Shown: positions 15,504 to 24,446, counted from the first letter of the stretch. The stretch: 39,226 nucleotides of DNA from Gammaproteobacteria bacterium (GCA_029256015.1 JAQSYQ010000015.1:1-39226); one strand, 5' to 3'. The notes: a model not told the origin generated them from the sequence alone. Made by a program: numbers and translations.

Positions 15504-16781
15504 ATGAACCGTACTGAATTTGTAGCAGCTAACTTACCAAATAAAGCCAAATATTGTAATCAGCTTGTAAAGCAATTCAACACAAACAAACTCCAAGAGC
15601 AGGATATTTCTAAGGCTCTTGCCAATATTGCCGAAAATTTTATAGATCATGGAATAGATAAATTTCAAATAGAAAGCATTATGGAAGGGCTTTCTGGAAA
15701 TGGTTGGGAAAAGGCAGTTAATGTTTTCAGCAAAAGCAAAGGCCTAAATTTCAATTTGTTCTTAGGGCCTATGCGGGCAATGGAAGGCAAGCCTTTGCAG
15801 TTAGGTTTTCTATTTCTTGAAAAACATCCACTCTATCCAGATATTGTGAAAAAGGTAGAAGACCATGTTGAGGAAATAGGCGAGTGCATTTTCGGCCAGC
15901 CATGTTCATTTCATAATAGACATGTGGAATATTATAATATTATCTCTGGAGCAGGGCCTTTTATTAATGCCAACGGAGAGTACATTGCCTTATTTACTCC
16001 CTTTTATATCGGCAATATTAAGCTTACTGCAGAGTGGCTGCCATTAAGAAGAAGTATTATTTTTCATAACCTTATTCAAGCCCGGTTTGAAATACTCAGT
16101 ATGTCGTGTGCTGAGAAAGGTTTGAGAATTAACGGGAAATTGCCGCTTTTTTTGACTTGCACCAGAGAGCAGATAGAACAGGCCATCATTTTATGGCTTA
16201 CTTTACATGAGCTATTTCATGGCAGCGGCCCCTTACCTCTATTTGATAGCTCAGTCCCGAAACTGAAATTAGGCCGCAAATACTCCGGCATCGAAGAAAT
16301 GCGAGTTGACATGACAGTTTGGCTGGCTTTAAGCAAATGCCGTGAACTATTTGGAGAGCTTGCAGCTATAGCTCAGCATATCATCTTAGCAGAACGTCTT
16401 ATTAGGTCCCCCAGCTCCAATTTTGACCCAGCCAAACGAATTGTAGACAGTTATTCCTCTGATAGTGAAAATGGCATGCTATGGCTATCGGCCTTAGCCA
16501 AAAATACTTGTATTAGCTTTTCAAATGAAAAAATTGATATTGATACAGTTAAAACAGAAGCCGTATTAATAAACTTGCTAAATGACATTTATCAGATGGA
16601 AAGTTTTGCAGCTAACAAAACAGAAAAAGAAATAGCAGCCATCCTTATACAAGCTGCTACTCAACTGAGAAATGACTTATGTATGGGTGACAATAATTTT
16701 ATGCAATTTTCACCAGAGCTTAAAAAATATCAAGAATATATTTTTGAATTACCTAAGCGACTTACAGTAAACTTTATCTAA
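15504..16781 (+). CDS. HExxH putative metallopeptidase of the RiPP cluster
   Basis: A 425-residue cytoplasmic-looking protein without signal peptide. LTLHELFHGSGPLPLF carries HExxH (H235, E236, H239), and IEEMRVDMTVWLAL, 25-30 residues later, offers a Glu as third zinc ligand: the gluzincin layout HExxH-EExxxD. The rest is helical and not recognised. It lies 18 bases after GNAT and 25 before the beta-propeller gene. It is a candidate leader peptidase, since the cluster encodes no other protease, but it could be a non-proteolytic metal enzyme. Confidence 0.7.
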   Translation: MNRTEFVAANLPNKAKYCNQLVKQFNTNKLQEQDISKALANIAENFIDHGIDKFQIESIMEGLSGNGWEKAVNVFSKSKGLNFNLFLGPMRAMEGKPLQLGFLFLEKHPLYPDIVKKVEDHVEEIGECIFGQPCSFHNRHVEYYNIISGAGPFINANGEYIALFTPFYIGNIKLTAEWLPLRRSIIFHNLIQARFEILSMSCAEKGLRINGKLPLFLTCTREQIEQAIILWLTLHELFHGSGPLPLFDSSVPKLKLGRKYSGIEEMRVDMTVWLALSKCRELFGELAAIAQHIILAERLIRSPSSNFDPAKRIVDSYSSDSENGMLWLSALAKNTCISFSNEKIDIDTVKTEAVLINLLNDIYQMESFAANKTEKEIAAILIQAATQLRNDLCMGDNNFMQFSPELKKYQEYIFELPKRLTVNFI

Positions 16782-16806
16782 CTATCAATCTTTTCGGAGA
16801 GCGGTC

Positions 16807-17697
16807 ATGAGCACATCTCAACGAATGTATGTTAGTAATGCTGGTGATGATTCCATCTCTGTTATTGATACCAACAAAAATACATTAATAGATACAATTA
16901 GCGTTGGGCGGGAGCCTAGACGTCTTGCATTATCAATAAATAATCAATATCTTTACACAGCAAATGTAGGCGATAGAACAATATCAATAGTTAATACTGC
17001 AAATCTTAGTGTAAAGTCTCAGATCCCATTAGACATAACGCCAAAAGATATTTTTGTTTGCCCTGACCGCAATGAACTTTTTATCTCTAGTGAAGATGAA
17101 AATTGCTTAGTAGTAATAGACAGCTTGAACGGTAAATATATTAGCCATATCGAAACGAATGCACCAATTTATAGCTTAATATTCAACTCTAATGAAAATA
17201 AATTATATGGCACCGTACCTCAACATGCTTTTATTTCAATAATTGATAGCATTAACAAAAAACATATAGGAAATATTGAAATATCAAGACCAACTTATGG
17301 GATCACCTTACTACCAAATCAACAATATTGCTATGCCTCCACTGGCCATGAAAATTCAATTTTAATAATCGATCTACTACTTAACAAACAAGTACAAGAA
17401 ATTACTGTGGAGAAGCACCCGCTCGCTATCAAAGCCTCAAAAGACAACAAGCATGTGTATGTGAAAAATGCAAAAACTTCAAGCATTTCATTAATAAAGG
17501 TAGCAACTGGCGAGATAAGTGAGTTGATTAGTATTGATGGTCTTTTATTAGGGATGGAAACAATCACTGCTAATACAAACTTACTTTATCTAGCAGATGG
17601 AAAACATAATTTGGTTCATGTAATCCATGTTCCTAGTCAAAGGATTATTAATAGCATTGAAGTAGGGGCCCATCCTTATGCAATAATCTCTAGTTAA
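16807..17697 (+). CDS. YVTN/YncE-like beta-propeller protein
   Basis: A 296-residue protein built of about seven repeats of the type RMYVSNAGDDSISVIDTNKN / DTISVGREPRRLALS, the YVTN 40-residue beta-propeller pattern. It has no signal peptide, unlike periplasmic YncE, so it likely acts in the cytoplasm as a binding scaffold. CGGAGAG lies before the ATG. It is the last gene of the biosynthetic operon, ends 27 bases from a convergent gene, and no clear terminator follows. Confidence 0.88.
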   Translation: MSTSQRMYVSNAGDDSISVIDTNKNTLIDTISVGREPRRLALSINNQYLYTANVGDRTISIVNTANLSVKSQIPLDITPKDIFVCPDRNELFISSEDENCLVVIDSLNGKYISHIETNAPIYSLIFNSNENKLYGTVPQHAFISIIDSINKKHIGNIEISRPTYGITLLPNQQYCYASTGHENSILIIDLLLNKQVQEITVEKHPLAIKASKDNKHVYVKNAKTSSISLIKVATGEISELISIDGLLLGMETITANTNLLYLADGKHNLVHVIHVPSQRIINSIEVGAHPYAIISS

Positions 17698-17724
17698 ACC
17701 TAAAGCAAAAACCGGTTCTTTCTT

Positions 17725-18621
17725 CTAGCCCACATAAAGCGCCTTTTTTGAATACCTCTTTGCTCCAGGCCATTCATAGTCTCCTTTTGGACAATACCAT
17801 AATAATGAGACTGGACCGTTTATTAACTTGCTATATTCCTCCCAATCCTCAGCTATATAATCTTGATATATTTTAAAAGCAGCATCTGTCCGCCCTATTT
17901 TGATGTAATTGTATGCAATATGCCACCAATTGTGTGAATACATAAAGTAGTTAAAAGAAGTCCAAGTATCACAATAATTCAACATCCATTCAATTGACTC
18001 CTCCACCTTTCCTAAAGCTTCTAATGCATGAGCAACCACATGTTGCGCCCACGGATCATTGCGACACAGACTTATAGCATGCTTCCCATACCTTAATGCT
18101 TCTAAGTAATTTTTCGATCTCTCATAGCCAAATCCTAAAATCCCATAAAAATATGCCTGATTTTTATTAGCTTTTTCAATAAGTTTTGCCATATCTACTA
18201 TAGCCAATCCATTATTAAGATTGAAATGATGATATTGGCAAATTTTTGCTGAGACTATATCTGTTGGGTATTTCTCAAGGAGTTCCATAAGAATCTTTGC
18301 CGACAGGCTAGTTTCTTCGCGCGCCCAAGCATCTATAGCAAAAAAATATAAGCGCTCACGCTCCGTCACTCTGTGTAGCTGTGTTCTAGCCGAAGCAAGA
18401 TAAGTGGCGGCTATAGGCTTAAAATCAGGCCTCTCTGTAAACAAGTAAAGTATGGCTACACTGGTATTTAATATCACACAATCTGGGTCAAGTTTTAAGC
18501 CTTCTAGAACAGTTTCCGGGGTCTTTCCATAACTTAATATTTTATTATTAAATTCATCAATGAACTTTATAGTTTCTTTATTAGAAGTGGTGATAAAGTG
18601 TCCTTGGCTATCGATGTACAT
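17725..18621 (-). CDS. TTC38-like tetratricopeptide protein, possibly C-terminally short
   Basis: A 298-residue TPR-rich protein that resembles the TTC38 family: an opening DSQGHFITTSNKETIKFIDEFN, then AILYLFTERPDF, DPWAQHVVAHALEALGKVEE and HNWWHIAYNYIKIGRTDAAF. TTC38 proteins are usually well over 400 residues. Here the similarity seems to stop around SLLW, with a short unlike tail, so the C-terminal part may be lost. CTGGAG precedes the ATG. It is convergent with the RiPP operon and not obviously part of it. Confidence 0.72.
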   Translation of the reverse strand: MYIDSQGHFITTSNKETIKFIDEFNNKILSYGKTPETVLEGLKLDPDCVILNTSVAILYLFTERPDFKPIAATYLASARTQLHRVTERERLYFFAIDAWAREETSLSAKILMELLEKYPTDIVSAKICQYHHFNLNNGLAIVDMAKLIEKANKNQAYFYGILGFGYERSKNYLEALRYGKHAISLCRNDPWAQHVVAHALEALGKVEESIEWMLNYCDTWTSFNYFMYSHNWWHIAYNYIKIGRTDAAFKIYQDYIAEDWEEYSKLINGPVSLLWYCPKGDYEWPGAKRYSKKALYVG

Positions 18622-18817
18622 ACAGAACTCCAGACAAATAGTTTTTTTAATATCTAAACTCTTGGTAAGGAAGTAACTTCTTGGGTCTTAAGAAAAAGCA
18701 AAATACGCTCTTACTAAAATTAAAATGATTTGTTAATAAAATCAATATTACTACACCCCCAGGATTGTATGAAGCAACCACAAGATTCCAGGCTTGACAG
18801 TTATATTGCATATTTTA

Positions 18818-19888
18818 TTAGGGCTTAGGGCCAGCCCCTTCAAGACGAACCTTCTTAGTTCCTCTTTCTCTCAACCGCCGTATCGCTGTTGACTCTATAT
18901 CAGCAGGCGCAGATATAGCCCCTTCACTATCACTTTCTGGTTTATTGCGCTTTCTACCAGTCATACGCGGCATCGACTCAACTTGTACAGGAGCAGCATT
19001 TGCCACAGGGCTTGCAATATCAAACTGCGGAACTGGCAGACCTGCGGCAGCTCCTGGATTAACCGTAATACTTACAGCCATGGTAGCTGCTGAAGCACCG
19101 CCAGGAGTTTCTTGTGCTAACGGAAAATAGCTCTCTGCCGGCGATGGTTGCCTAGCCAATCTTTCAGCAGGAGCAGGCTCAGGGCTGGCTGCTGGCAGAG
19201 CTGATGCAAGAATACCTGAAGCCATAGGCACAGCAGTGCTTACAATGCTAACAATATAGGGATTTGGAGCAGCAGGTTGAGAAGCTTGACTGAATAAAGG
19301 GGCATCGGTTGGCAATGACGGCAAGACATCAGAAGGTGCTGGAGAGGACCTGCGTGAGGCAGCGACTAAGCTGGCGCTAGGTTCTACTGGAGATTGACCT
19401 GCCGCATTACTAGCTTGGCCTACAGCACTTCCTTCTTTTTTCTTTAACCAAGCTTCTAATTCAGCAATACTTTGTTCCCTTGCTACTTCCTTACCCTCTA
19501 TACTGCCTATACTATGCTGCGCCAATGCAGGCACATCATCACCATGATGTTGGAGTATATTGCCATATAAATCTCTTATATTAACGCCATATTCATAAAA
19601 CAGTTTTAATAAGTCTATTTCATTTGATACTGCTGCTAATTCTGGCGGAGTTTGAGCATTATAGTTTTTCTTATTAATACTAGCCTTAGCTTTGTCAATT
19701 CCCGCTTCGGCTTCGAGTAATACTCTGGCTATTTTAACGTTGCTTGCTCTAACCGCAGCATGCAGAGCAGTTTCATTCTTATGTTCTGGGTATCGAGCAT
19801 TGGGCTTAGTACCCGTTCTTAATAAACCTTCCACTCCCTCAAGATCATCTGCCATAACTACTTCATATAAACTTCTGCCACCTTGCAT
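18818..19888 (-). CDS. Ankyrin-repeat protein with disordered tail, effector candidate
   Basis: A 356-residue protein. Residues 1-105 hold about three ankyrin repeats (LYEVVMADDLEGVEGLLRTG, NETALHAAVRASNVKIARVL, PPELAAVSNEIDLLKLFYEYG). From about 150 on it is Ala/Pro/Ser-rich and probably disordered. Near the end are basic clusters, TGRKRNKPESDSEG and RRLRERGTKKVRLEG, which resemble nuclear localisation signals. No signal peptide. GGAGG lies before the ATG. Ankyrin proteins of this form in host-associated bacteria are often secreted by type IV systems; that is inference here. Confidence 0.8.
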   Translation of the reverse strand: MQGGRSLYEVVMADDLEGVEGLLRTGTKPNARYPEHKNETALHAAVRASNVKIARVLLEAEAGIDKAKASINKKNYNAQTPPELAAVSNEIDLLKLFYEYGVNIRDLYGNILQHHGDDVPALAQHSIGSIEGKEVAREQSIAELEAWLKKKEGSAVGQASNAAGQSPVEPSASLVAASRRSSPAPSDVLPSLPTDAPLFSQASQPAAPNPYIVSIVSTAVPMASGILASALPAASPEPAPAERLARQPSPAESYFPLAQETPGGASAATMAVSITVNPGAAAGLPVPQFDIASPVANAAPVQVESMPRMTGRKRNKPESDSEGAISAPADIESTAIRRLRERGTKKVRLEGAGPKP

Positions 19889-19933
19889 ACAACCTCCATA
19901 TTCCCCAAATTTCCCATTGAGTCATTTTAAACT

Positions 19934-19953
19934 AAGCCTGTCAAGACAGGCTT
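19934..19953. promoter_or_regulatory. 9-bp inverted repeat between divergent genes
   Basis: AAGCCTGTC and GACAGGCTT flank two A in the 118-base gap between the ankyrin gene and the divergent hydrolase. The symmetry and position suggest an operator or a leader hairpin; there is no T run for termination. Confidence 0.4.
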
Positions 19954-20006
19954 GTTGCAAATACTTACAGGAATTTTATAATTTGACCAACGCTCGGAGA
20001 AAAAAG

Positions 20007-20804
20007 ATGCCCCTTATACAGTTAGATAAGCAAAATATCAGCAGTCATTACGAACTACACGGCAATCAGAAAAATAAAACACTGGTTCTAATTAATGGTC
20101 TGACTCGTGACCATACAGCCTGGAAACGCATACTCCCATTTCTTATAGAAGAATATTGTGTCTTAGTTTTTGACAATAGAGGGGTGGGTCAAACAAAAGA
20201 TGCTGGTAAAGCTTTTACTGTAGAAACAATGGCCGATGATACTATTGCTCTTATTGAAGCTTTACAACTACAGAAGCCTTATATAGTTGGGCACTCCTTG
20301 GGAGGCGCTATTGCCCAAACCATAGCTTACAAATACTCTGATAAAATTCAAAAAATAGCTTTATGTAATACTTTTATTAAAATCAATAAAGAAGCCATGC
20401 ACGCCTTTGAAAATACACTAGCTATACATCAAAGTGGCGCCAGCCAGTCTGAAATAGTTGATTCTCTTATCCCCTGGGTATTTTCAAAATCATTTGTTAC
20501 TCCAGAAGTTCGAGCTATGATTCACAAATTAAGCAATGAGAATCCTTATCCTCAATCTTCAACTGACTACCAGCGCCAGCTTAAAGCTTTAAATGAATTC
20601 GACTCAGGAAAGTGGGTTAGCAGCATACGCTTACCTTCTCTGGTAATAGGCTCAGAAGAGGACATTACAGCAACCCCTCAAGAATCTGAAGAATTAGCCT
20701 CTAAAATTACTGGAGCCCGATTAACATTAATACCTGGCGCGCACGCCTGCTATACAGAGCAACCTATTAAACTTGCCGAAACCTTAAAAAGCTTCTTCCA
20801 GTGA
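20007..20804 (+). CDS. Alpha/beta hydrolase
   Basis: A 265-residue hydrolase of the 3-oxoadipate enol-lactonase/haloperoxidase-like group: LVLINGLTRDHTAWKRILPF, FDNRGVGQTKD, nucleophile elbow GHSLGGAIAQ with S97, acid region VIGSEEDITATP and catalytic His in PGAHACYTEQP. The substrate is not predictable. An in-frame extension back to 19692 exists but runs antisense to the ankyrin gene; the ATG at 20007 with CGGAGAA upstream is the natural start. Its end overlaps the convergent methyltransferase gene by 21 bases. Confidence 0.88.
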   Translation: MPLIQLDKQNISSHYELHGNQKNKTLVLINGLTRDHTAWKRILPFLIEEYCVLVFDNRGVGQTKDAGKAFTVETMADDTIALIEALQLQKPYIVGHSLGGAIAQTIAYKYSDKIQKIALCNTFIKINKEAMHAFENTLAIHQSGASQSEIVDSLIPWVFSKSFVTPEVRAMIHKLSNENPYPQSSTDYQRQLKALNEFDSGKWVSSIRLPSLVIGSEEDITATPQESEELASKITGARLTLIPGAHACYTEQPIKLAETLKSFFQ

Positions 20805-21623
20805 CTTATAGCCCAGAATTTTAATATGTTGAGACAAGGACCCTATCCAAGGCTTCCCTAAAATTTCCTGCTTAATTTGCTCAAGCACTAGGTCAAACTC
20901 TTCAGCACTGCTTAGCCCATTTTCTACCAACTGCTTTTTAACATCCGGCGTTAAGCTTAAAAATAAAAATGGCTTGTCTTCTTCTTTAGTAATCAGCGGC
21001 TGGCAAAGCTCAACCTGAATATTCTTTAAGCCCAGCTTATTAAAAGCCGAATACAATCTAGAGCCGATTTCTGCATTGGGATTATTATGAATTTTAAAGC
21101 GCTTAAGCTGCAATTTTTTACGGTCCCAGAAAGCTTTGGAATCGGGGTCTGAAAAAACTCCGCCCTCAAGGCTGGATATTTCTTCACAATACAAAAAACC
21201 TTGTGGTTTAACTCGCTTAGCCATCTTTTTTAACACGCTATCTGCCTCATGCAAATGCGCTAGTAAAAATCGGCAATAAACAAGATCATATTGTTCTTTG
21301 AACTGATCCAAATCCCGAACATCACATGCTAGAAACTCAACATTATCAAGGCCTTCTTGCTTAGCATAGGATTCTGCAAGCTGCAGCTGCTTCTCGCTCA
21401 TATCCACACCAATAACTTTGCCGCTAGGTCCTACTTGCTTAGCCCAATAACAAGTCATCACGCCAGTGCCACAACCCAGCTCTAGAATCGTTTTTCCTGT
21501 CAAATCAGGAAGATAAACTTGCCGAAATCTTTCTGTATAGGGATTACAAATTCGATTTAAAATTTCGAGACGCTTTTCTTCAGCCTCGCTAGCTACATAG
21601 GTGTATTTTGTGTCATTTGACAT
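20784..21623 (-). CDS. Class I SAM-dependent methyltransferase
   Basis: A 279-residue methyltransferase with motif I TILELGCGTGVMTCYWAKQ (about 45-63), acidic motif II VIGVDMSEKQL, motif III FLACDVRDL and a post-motif VKPQGFLYCEE. The C-terminal part (SRLYSAFNKLGLKNIQVELC) is typical of small-molecule methyltransferases of the UbiE-like set. GGAGACACT precedes the ATG. The substrate is unknown. Confidence 0.88.
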   Translation of the reverse strand: MSNDTKYTYVASEAEEKRLEILNRICNPYTERFRQVYLPDLTGKTILELGCGTGVMTCYWAKQVGPSGKVIGVDMSEKQLQLAESYAKQEGLDNVEFLACDVRDLDQFKEQYDLVYCRFLLAHLHEADSVLKKMAKRVKPQGFLYCEEISSLEGGVFSDPDSKAFWDRKKLQLKRFKIHNNPNAEIGSRLYSAFNKLGLKNIQVELCQPLITKEEDKPFLFLSLTPDVKKQLVENGLSSAEEFDLVLEQIKQEILGKPWIGSLSQHIKILGYKSLEEAF

Positions 21624-21679
21624 AGTGTCTCCAAAACTCTTGCTGTATTATAATCTCATACTATGCACAATTTTTGGAC

Positions 21680-22294
21680 ATGAAAACTGTTAAAATGAAA
21701 ATATTAACATCTTATAAGTTCTGTGGCTTCTTAAAAACCCTACGTACAAGAAAACAAAAGCTATATCAAGCGCTGGCACAAAGATATCACTTAGAAGCCC
21801 ATCCTGAAGGCGGTTTTTATAAACAAACCTATCGCTCTAATGACCTAGTGCGGGTAGAAGGCGAAGCAAGCGCAAGATATCAGGGTGAAGCCAGGACAGC
21901 CGGAACCTCTATTATTTATATGCTGACAGAGGGAGACTTTTCAGCTTGGCATACTGTGCAATCTGATGAAACCTGGCACTTTCATAAAGGCGCCCCCTTA
22001 TTGCTTAGAATTATTCATCCTCATACAGGAGAGCTGCAAGAAATTATTCTTGGCGGCAAAGATATCTTACAATATAACGTTCCTGCTCAACATATTTTTT
22101 CAGCGGAAACGCTAGGGGATTATACCATTGTGGGCTGCACTGTTTGCCCTGGTTTTGACTTTAAAGACTTTTACTTACCTAGCAGAGAAAAGCTTCTCGC
22201 TCAATTCCCACAACATAAAGAGCTGATTAAGAAATTTACTCGAGAAGCTGCCGTGCAAAGCGAGGCTGCTATTAAAGAAGGATTTAGCAAATGA
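21680..22294 (+). CDS. Cupin protein of the DUF985 (Cupin_5) family
   Basis: About 204 residues. From LAQRYHLEAHPEGGFYKQTY on it matches the DUF985 pattern, with SIIYMLTEGDFSAWHTVQSD, ETWHFHKGAPLLL and GCTVCPGFDFKDFYLPSR; His/Glu in these strands would form a metal-binding cupin site. Function unknown. The first ~35 residues (MKTVKMKIL..., basic) precede the family's usual start and the ribosome site is weak, so the true start may lie downstream or be unusual. The frame beyond the TGA stays open for 46 more codons. Confidence 0.78.
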   Translation: MKTVKMKILTSYKFCGFLKTLRTRKQKLYQALAQRYHLEAHPEGGFYKQTYRSNDLVRVEGEASARYQGEARTAGTSIIYMLTEGDFSAWHTVQSDETWHFHKGAPLLLRIIHPHTGELQEIILGGKDILQYNVPAQHIFSAETLGDYTIVGCTVCPGFDFKDFYLPSREKLLAQFPQHKELIKKFTREAAVQSEAAIKEGFSK

Positions 22295-22438
22295 ATTATC
22301 AGACCTGGCAAACTCAAGCCTGATACGCTGTTAATTTTTAACTGGCGCAATTTTAACGAAGTATTTGAAAGCCAACATCAACGCCTTTCTCTAGGTGGGC
22401 ACATTGGCTTATTGCCTTCTCACCGATGTATTTAAATT

Positions 22439-23203
22439 TTAAGGCAAGGTAGGTTTTGACCAGCCCTGTGGCAACCATTTAGCTTGATAGGCTTCATCAT
22501 ACACACTCCAAAGAGTTTGACTAAATTCAGTATTGTCTGTTTTAAGCATAACCCAAGATGCAAACTCTGCAGTCACTTCTGGGTCTAGGAGCTTATGTTT
22601 TTCATTCACCTGAATATAGTAAGCTTGATTTGGCAATAAAGTGGAATCTGTATTTCTTAAATTTGCCTGCATTGAAGTGCTCATCATGCCTGGTCTTAGA
22701 TTAGCAAAATAAATGCCTTGCTGCTTAAGCTCCGCATTTAAACAATTAGCAGCATGCTCCATCGCTGCTTTAGTCGTGCAATATTGCATAAGACTTGGAA
22801 GCGAGACACTGGCGGCTCCTGAGGAAATATGCAAAACCCTTTGGCCTTTAAGTAAAGTTAAAAACTGCTGGGTGATTAAAATAGGCGCAATAAAATTGGT
22901 TTCGACATGCTCTCTTAATAAAGGTTCCGAAAGGGAATTAAACGGACAAGGCTTAGCAACTGCTGCGTTATGAATAATAGAAATTGGCTTTTGATCAATT
23001 TGCTCGACTATTGCCTGTCTGCCGGACTCCGTTGCAATATCTGCTTTTATAGGATGAATAAGGGGAGAATTTTTTGCTAATTCCTCCAGCAATTCTTGAT
23101 TACGCCCTACTGCATACACATAAAGACCTGCCTGTGCAAAGCGCAATGCCAAAGCACGGCCTAAGCCTTGGGTACAGCCTGTAATAAGAATCCTATTAAT
23201 CAT
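22439..23203 (-). CDS. Short-chain dehydrogenase/reductase (SDR)
   Basis: A 254-residue classical SDR: cofactor loop TGCTQGLG at 8-15, HNAAVAKP for the NNAG site, and the catalytic set with ISSGAASVSLPSLMQYCTTK giving Ser and YxxxK. An Arg after the second strand (VGRNQ) suggests NADP(H) preference. AAGGATG lies upstream of the ATG. Substrate unknown; closest in style to sepiapterin-reductase-like or generic YciK-type SDRs. Confidence 0.88.
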   Translation of the reverse strand: MINRILITGCTQGLGRALALRFAQAGLYVYAVGRNQELLEELAKNSPLIHPIKADIATESGRQAIVEQIDQKPISIIHNAAVAKPCPFNSLSEPLLREHVETNFIAPILITQQFLTLLKGQRVLHISSGAASVSLPSLMQYCTTKAAMEHAANCLNAELKQQGIYFANLRPGMMSTSMQANLRNTDSTLLPNQAYYIQVNEKHKLLDPEVTAEFASWVMLKTDNTEFSQTLWSVYDEAYQAKWLPQGWSKPTLP

Positions 23204-23286
23204 ATTGCATCCTTAATTAAATCACTCACTCAATTCAAAGCCCTTTTTGCGGCAAGCCGCTTCTGTTGTTCTGCCTTTCAGCATTT

Positions 23287-24396
23287 TTAAACCCCAGGTA
23301 ATGAAAGCGCTATAATTTTTTGAAAGAAAGGCTGCCCAGCCATCAATAAAGCAAATTGGCCCCCACTCCACCCACTAATTTGAGCCGCTATTGTAATCTG
23401 TTTGCTCGGTATCCAATAATATACGCTACTGTAACCCTCTACTGCTCCTGAATACCACCACACGGTACCAAGACCTTTAATGTTTGAACTAAATACCCCC
23501 AACCCATAGCCAGAGCCAAATGGCCTTGGATTTTGGTTGGGCACGGGCACAGTAGTCATAAACTGTTTCAATGAAGCTTGGCTAAGCAATTTACCTGGAG
23601 TAAATAAGGCTTGAGTCCATATCAAAAGATCATTAACACCCATTACCATCGAACCGCTCGCGCCAGTATAACTAGGATTAATTAAAGTGACATCCTGCCC
23701 ATTACTATAGCCCCTTGCCATCTGTGCGATCACAGAAGCTGGATATCCTGAATCACTATAGTATGTGTGATTCAGATGAAGCGGTTTAAAAAACCGAGAC
23801 TGAAAATTCTCATTCAAAGAGCGGCCCGTCACTTTTTCAATAATTTCTCCCAATATTAGGTAGTTAGTATTGCTATAGTACCAGCCCTTACCTGGGGAAA
23901 AGTAATCGGGTTGTGCATAAGCCATATTGATAAAAACATCAGGCTTTATGGCTTGCTGAGGATTTGTGCTCAATAACTGCTGATATCCCGAATCTTCTGA
24001 ATAATTGTTGATACCGCTTGTCATATTAAGAAGCTGGCGAATACTGATATTTTGCCATCTTGGATATTGAGGAAACCACTTTCCAATCTTCTCATCTAAA
24101 TTAAGTTCATGCTGCTCCTGTAATTGCAGCAAGCATACTGCTACAAAGGTTTTGGTAATGCTGCCCACTCCAAATAGCGAGTTTTGATTGACTGGAATGC
24201 TACCAGTAAGTGTTGTCGTGCCGCTTACATAAACTTGCACTGTCTGATTGGGTAGACTGATGCTCAGGCTCACAGCAGGAATATGGTTTTGTACCCGCCA
24301 GGTATTGATGAAATTCTGAATAGATTGTCTGCTATCAGCAAAGCTAGAGCAAGCTAGCAAGATTAAGCCTAAGCCGCAAAACTCAATAAACTTCAT
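23287..24396 (-). CDS. Serine hydrolase of the class C beta-lactamase/DD-peptidase family, lipoprotein-like
   Basis: A 369-residue beta-lactamase-fold hydrolase. The N-terminus MKFIEFCGLGLILLACSS holds a lipobox LLAC with Cys16, followed by Ser, fitting an outer-membrane lipoprotein. Active-site motifs are SITK (79-82) and YSN (174-176). The third motif, normally HxG or KTG, is probably the segment YSGAVEGYSSVYYW. Such enzymes include DD-peptidases, esterases and D-aminopeptidases; a resistance role should not be assumed. It is divergent from the methyltransferase gene at 24474. Confidence 0.87.
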   Translation of the reverse strand: MKFIEFCGLGLILLACSSFADSRQSIQNFINTWRVQNHIPAVSLSISLPNQTVQVYVSGTTTLTGSIPVNQNSLFGVGSITKTFVAVCLLQLQEQHELNLDEKIGKWFPQYPRWQNISIRQLLNMTSGINNYSEDSGYQQLLSTNPQQAIKPDVFINMAYAQPDYFSPGKGWYYSNTNYLILGEIIEKVTGRSLNENFQSRFFKPLHLNHTYYSDSGYPASVIAQMARGYSNGQDVTLINPSYTGASGSMVMGVNDLLIWTQALFTPGKLLSQASLKQFMTTVPVPNQNPRPFGSGYGLGVFSSNIKGLGTVWWYSGAVEGYSSVYYWIPSKQITIAAQISGWSGGQFALLMAGQPFFQKIIALSLPGV

Positions 24397-24417
24397 TCAT
24401 GTTTCCCTATTGCGCTA

Positions 24418-24446
24418 TTTACCCTATATTGACTAAACCTTATACT
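24418..24446 (+). promoter_or_regulatory. Sigma-70-like promoter of the O-methyltransferase gene
   Basis: TTTACC (24418-24423), a 17-base spacer and TATACT (24441-24446) lie 27 bases before the ATG at 24474, in the short gap between two divergent genes. Confidence 0.5.

Noticed and set aside
19692..20006. A 105-residue N-terminal extension of the hydrolase at 20007
   Set aside because: It runs antisense through the ankyrin gene, and a good start with ribosome site exists at 20007.
23287..24396. A true AmpC beta-lactamase resistance gene
   Set aside because: SxxK and YxN are shared by DD-peptidases and esterases. The third motif is not KTG, and the lipobox speaks against a classical AmpC.
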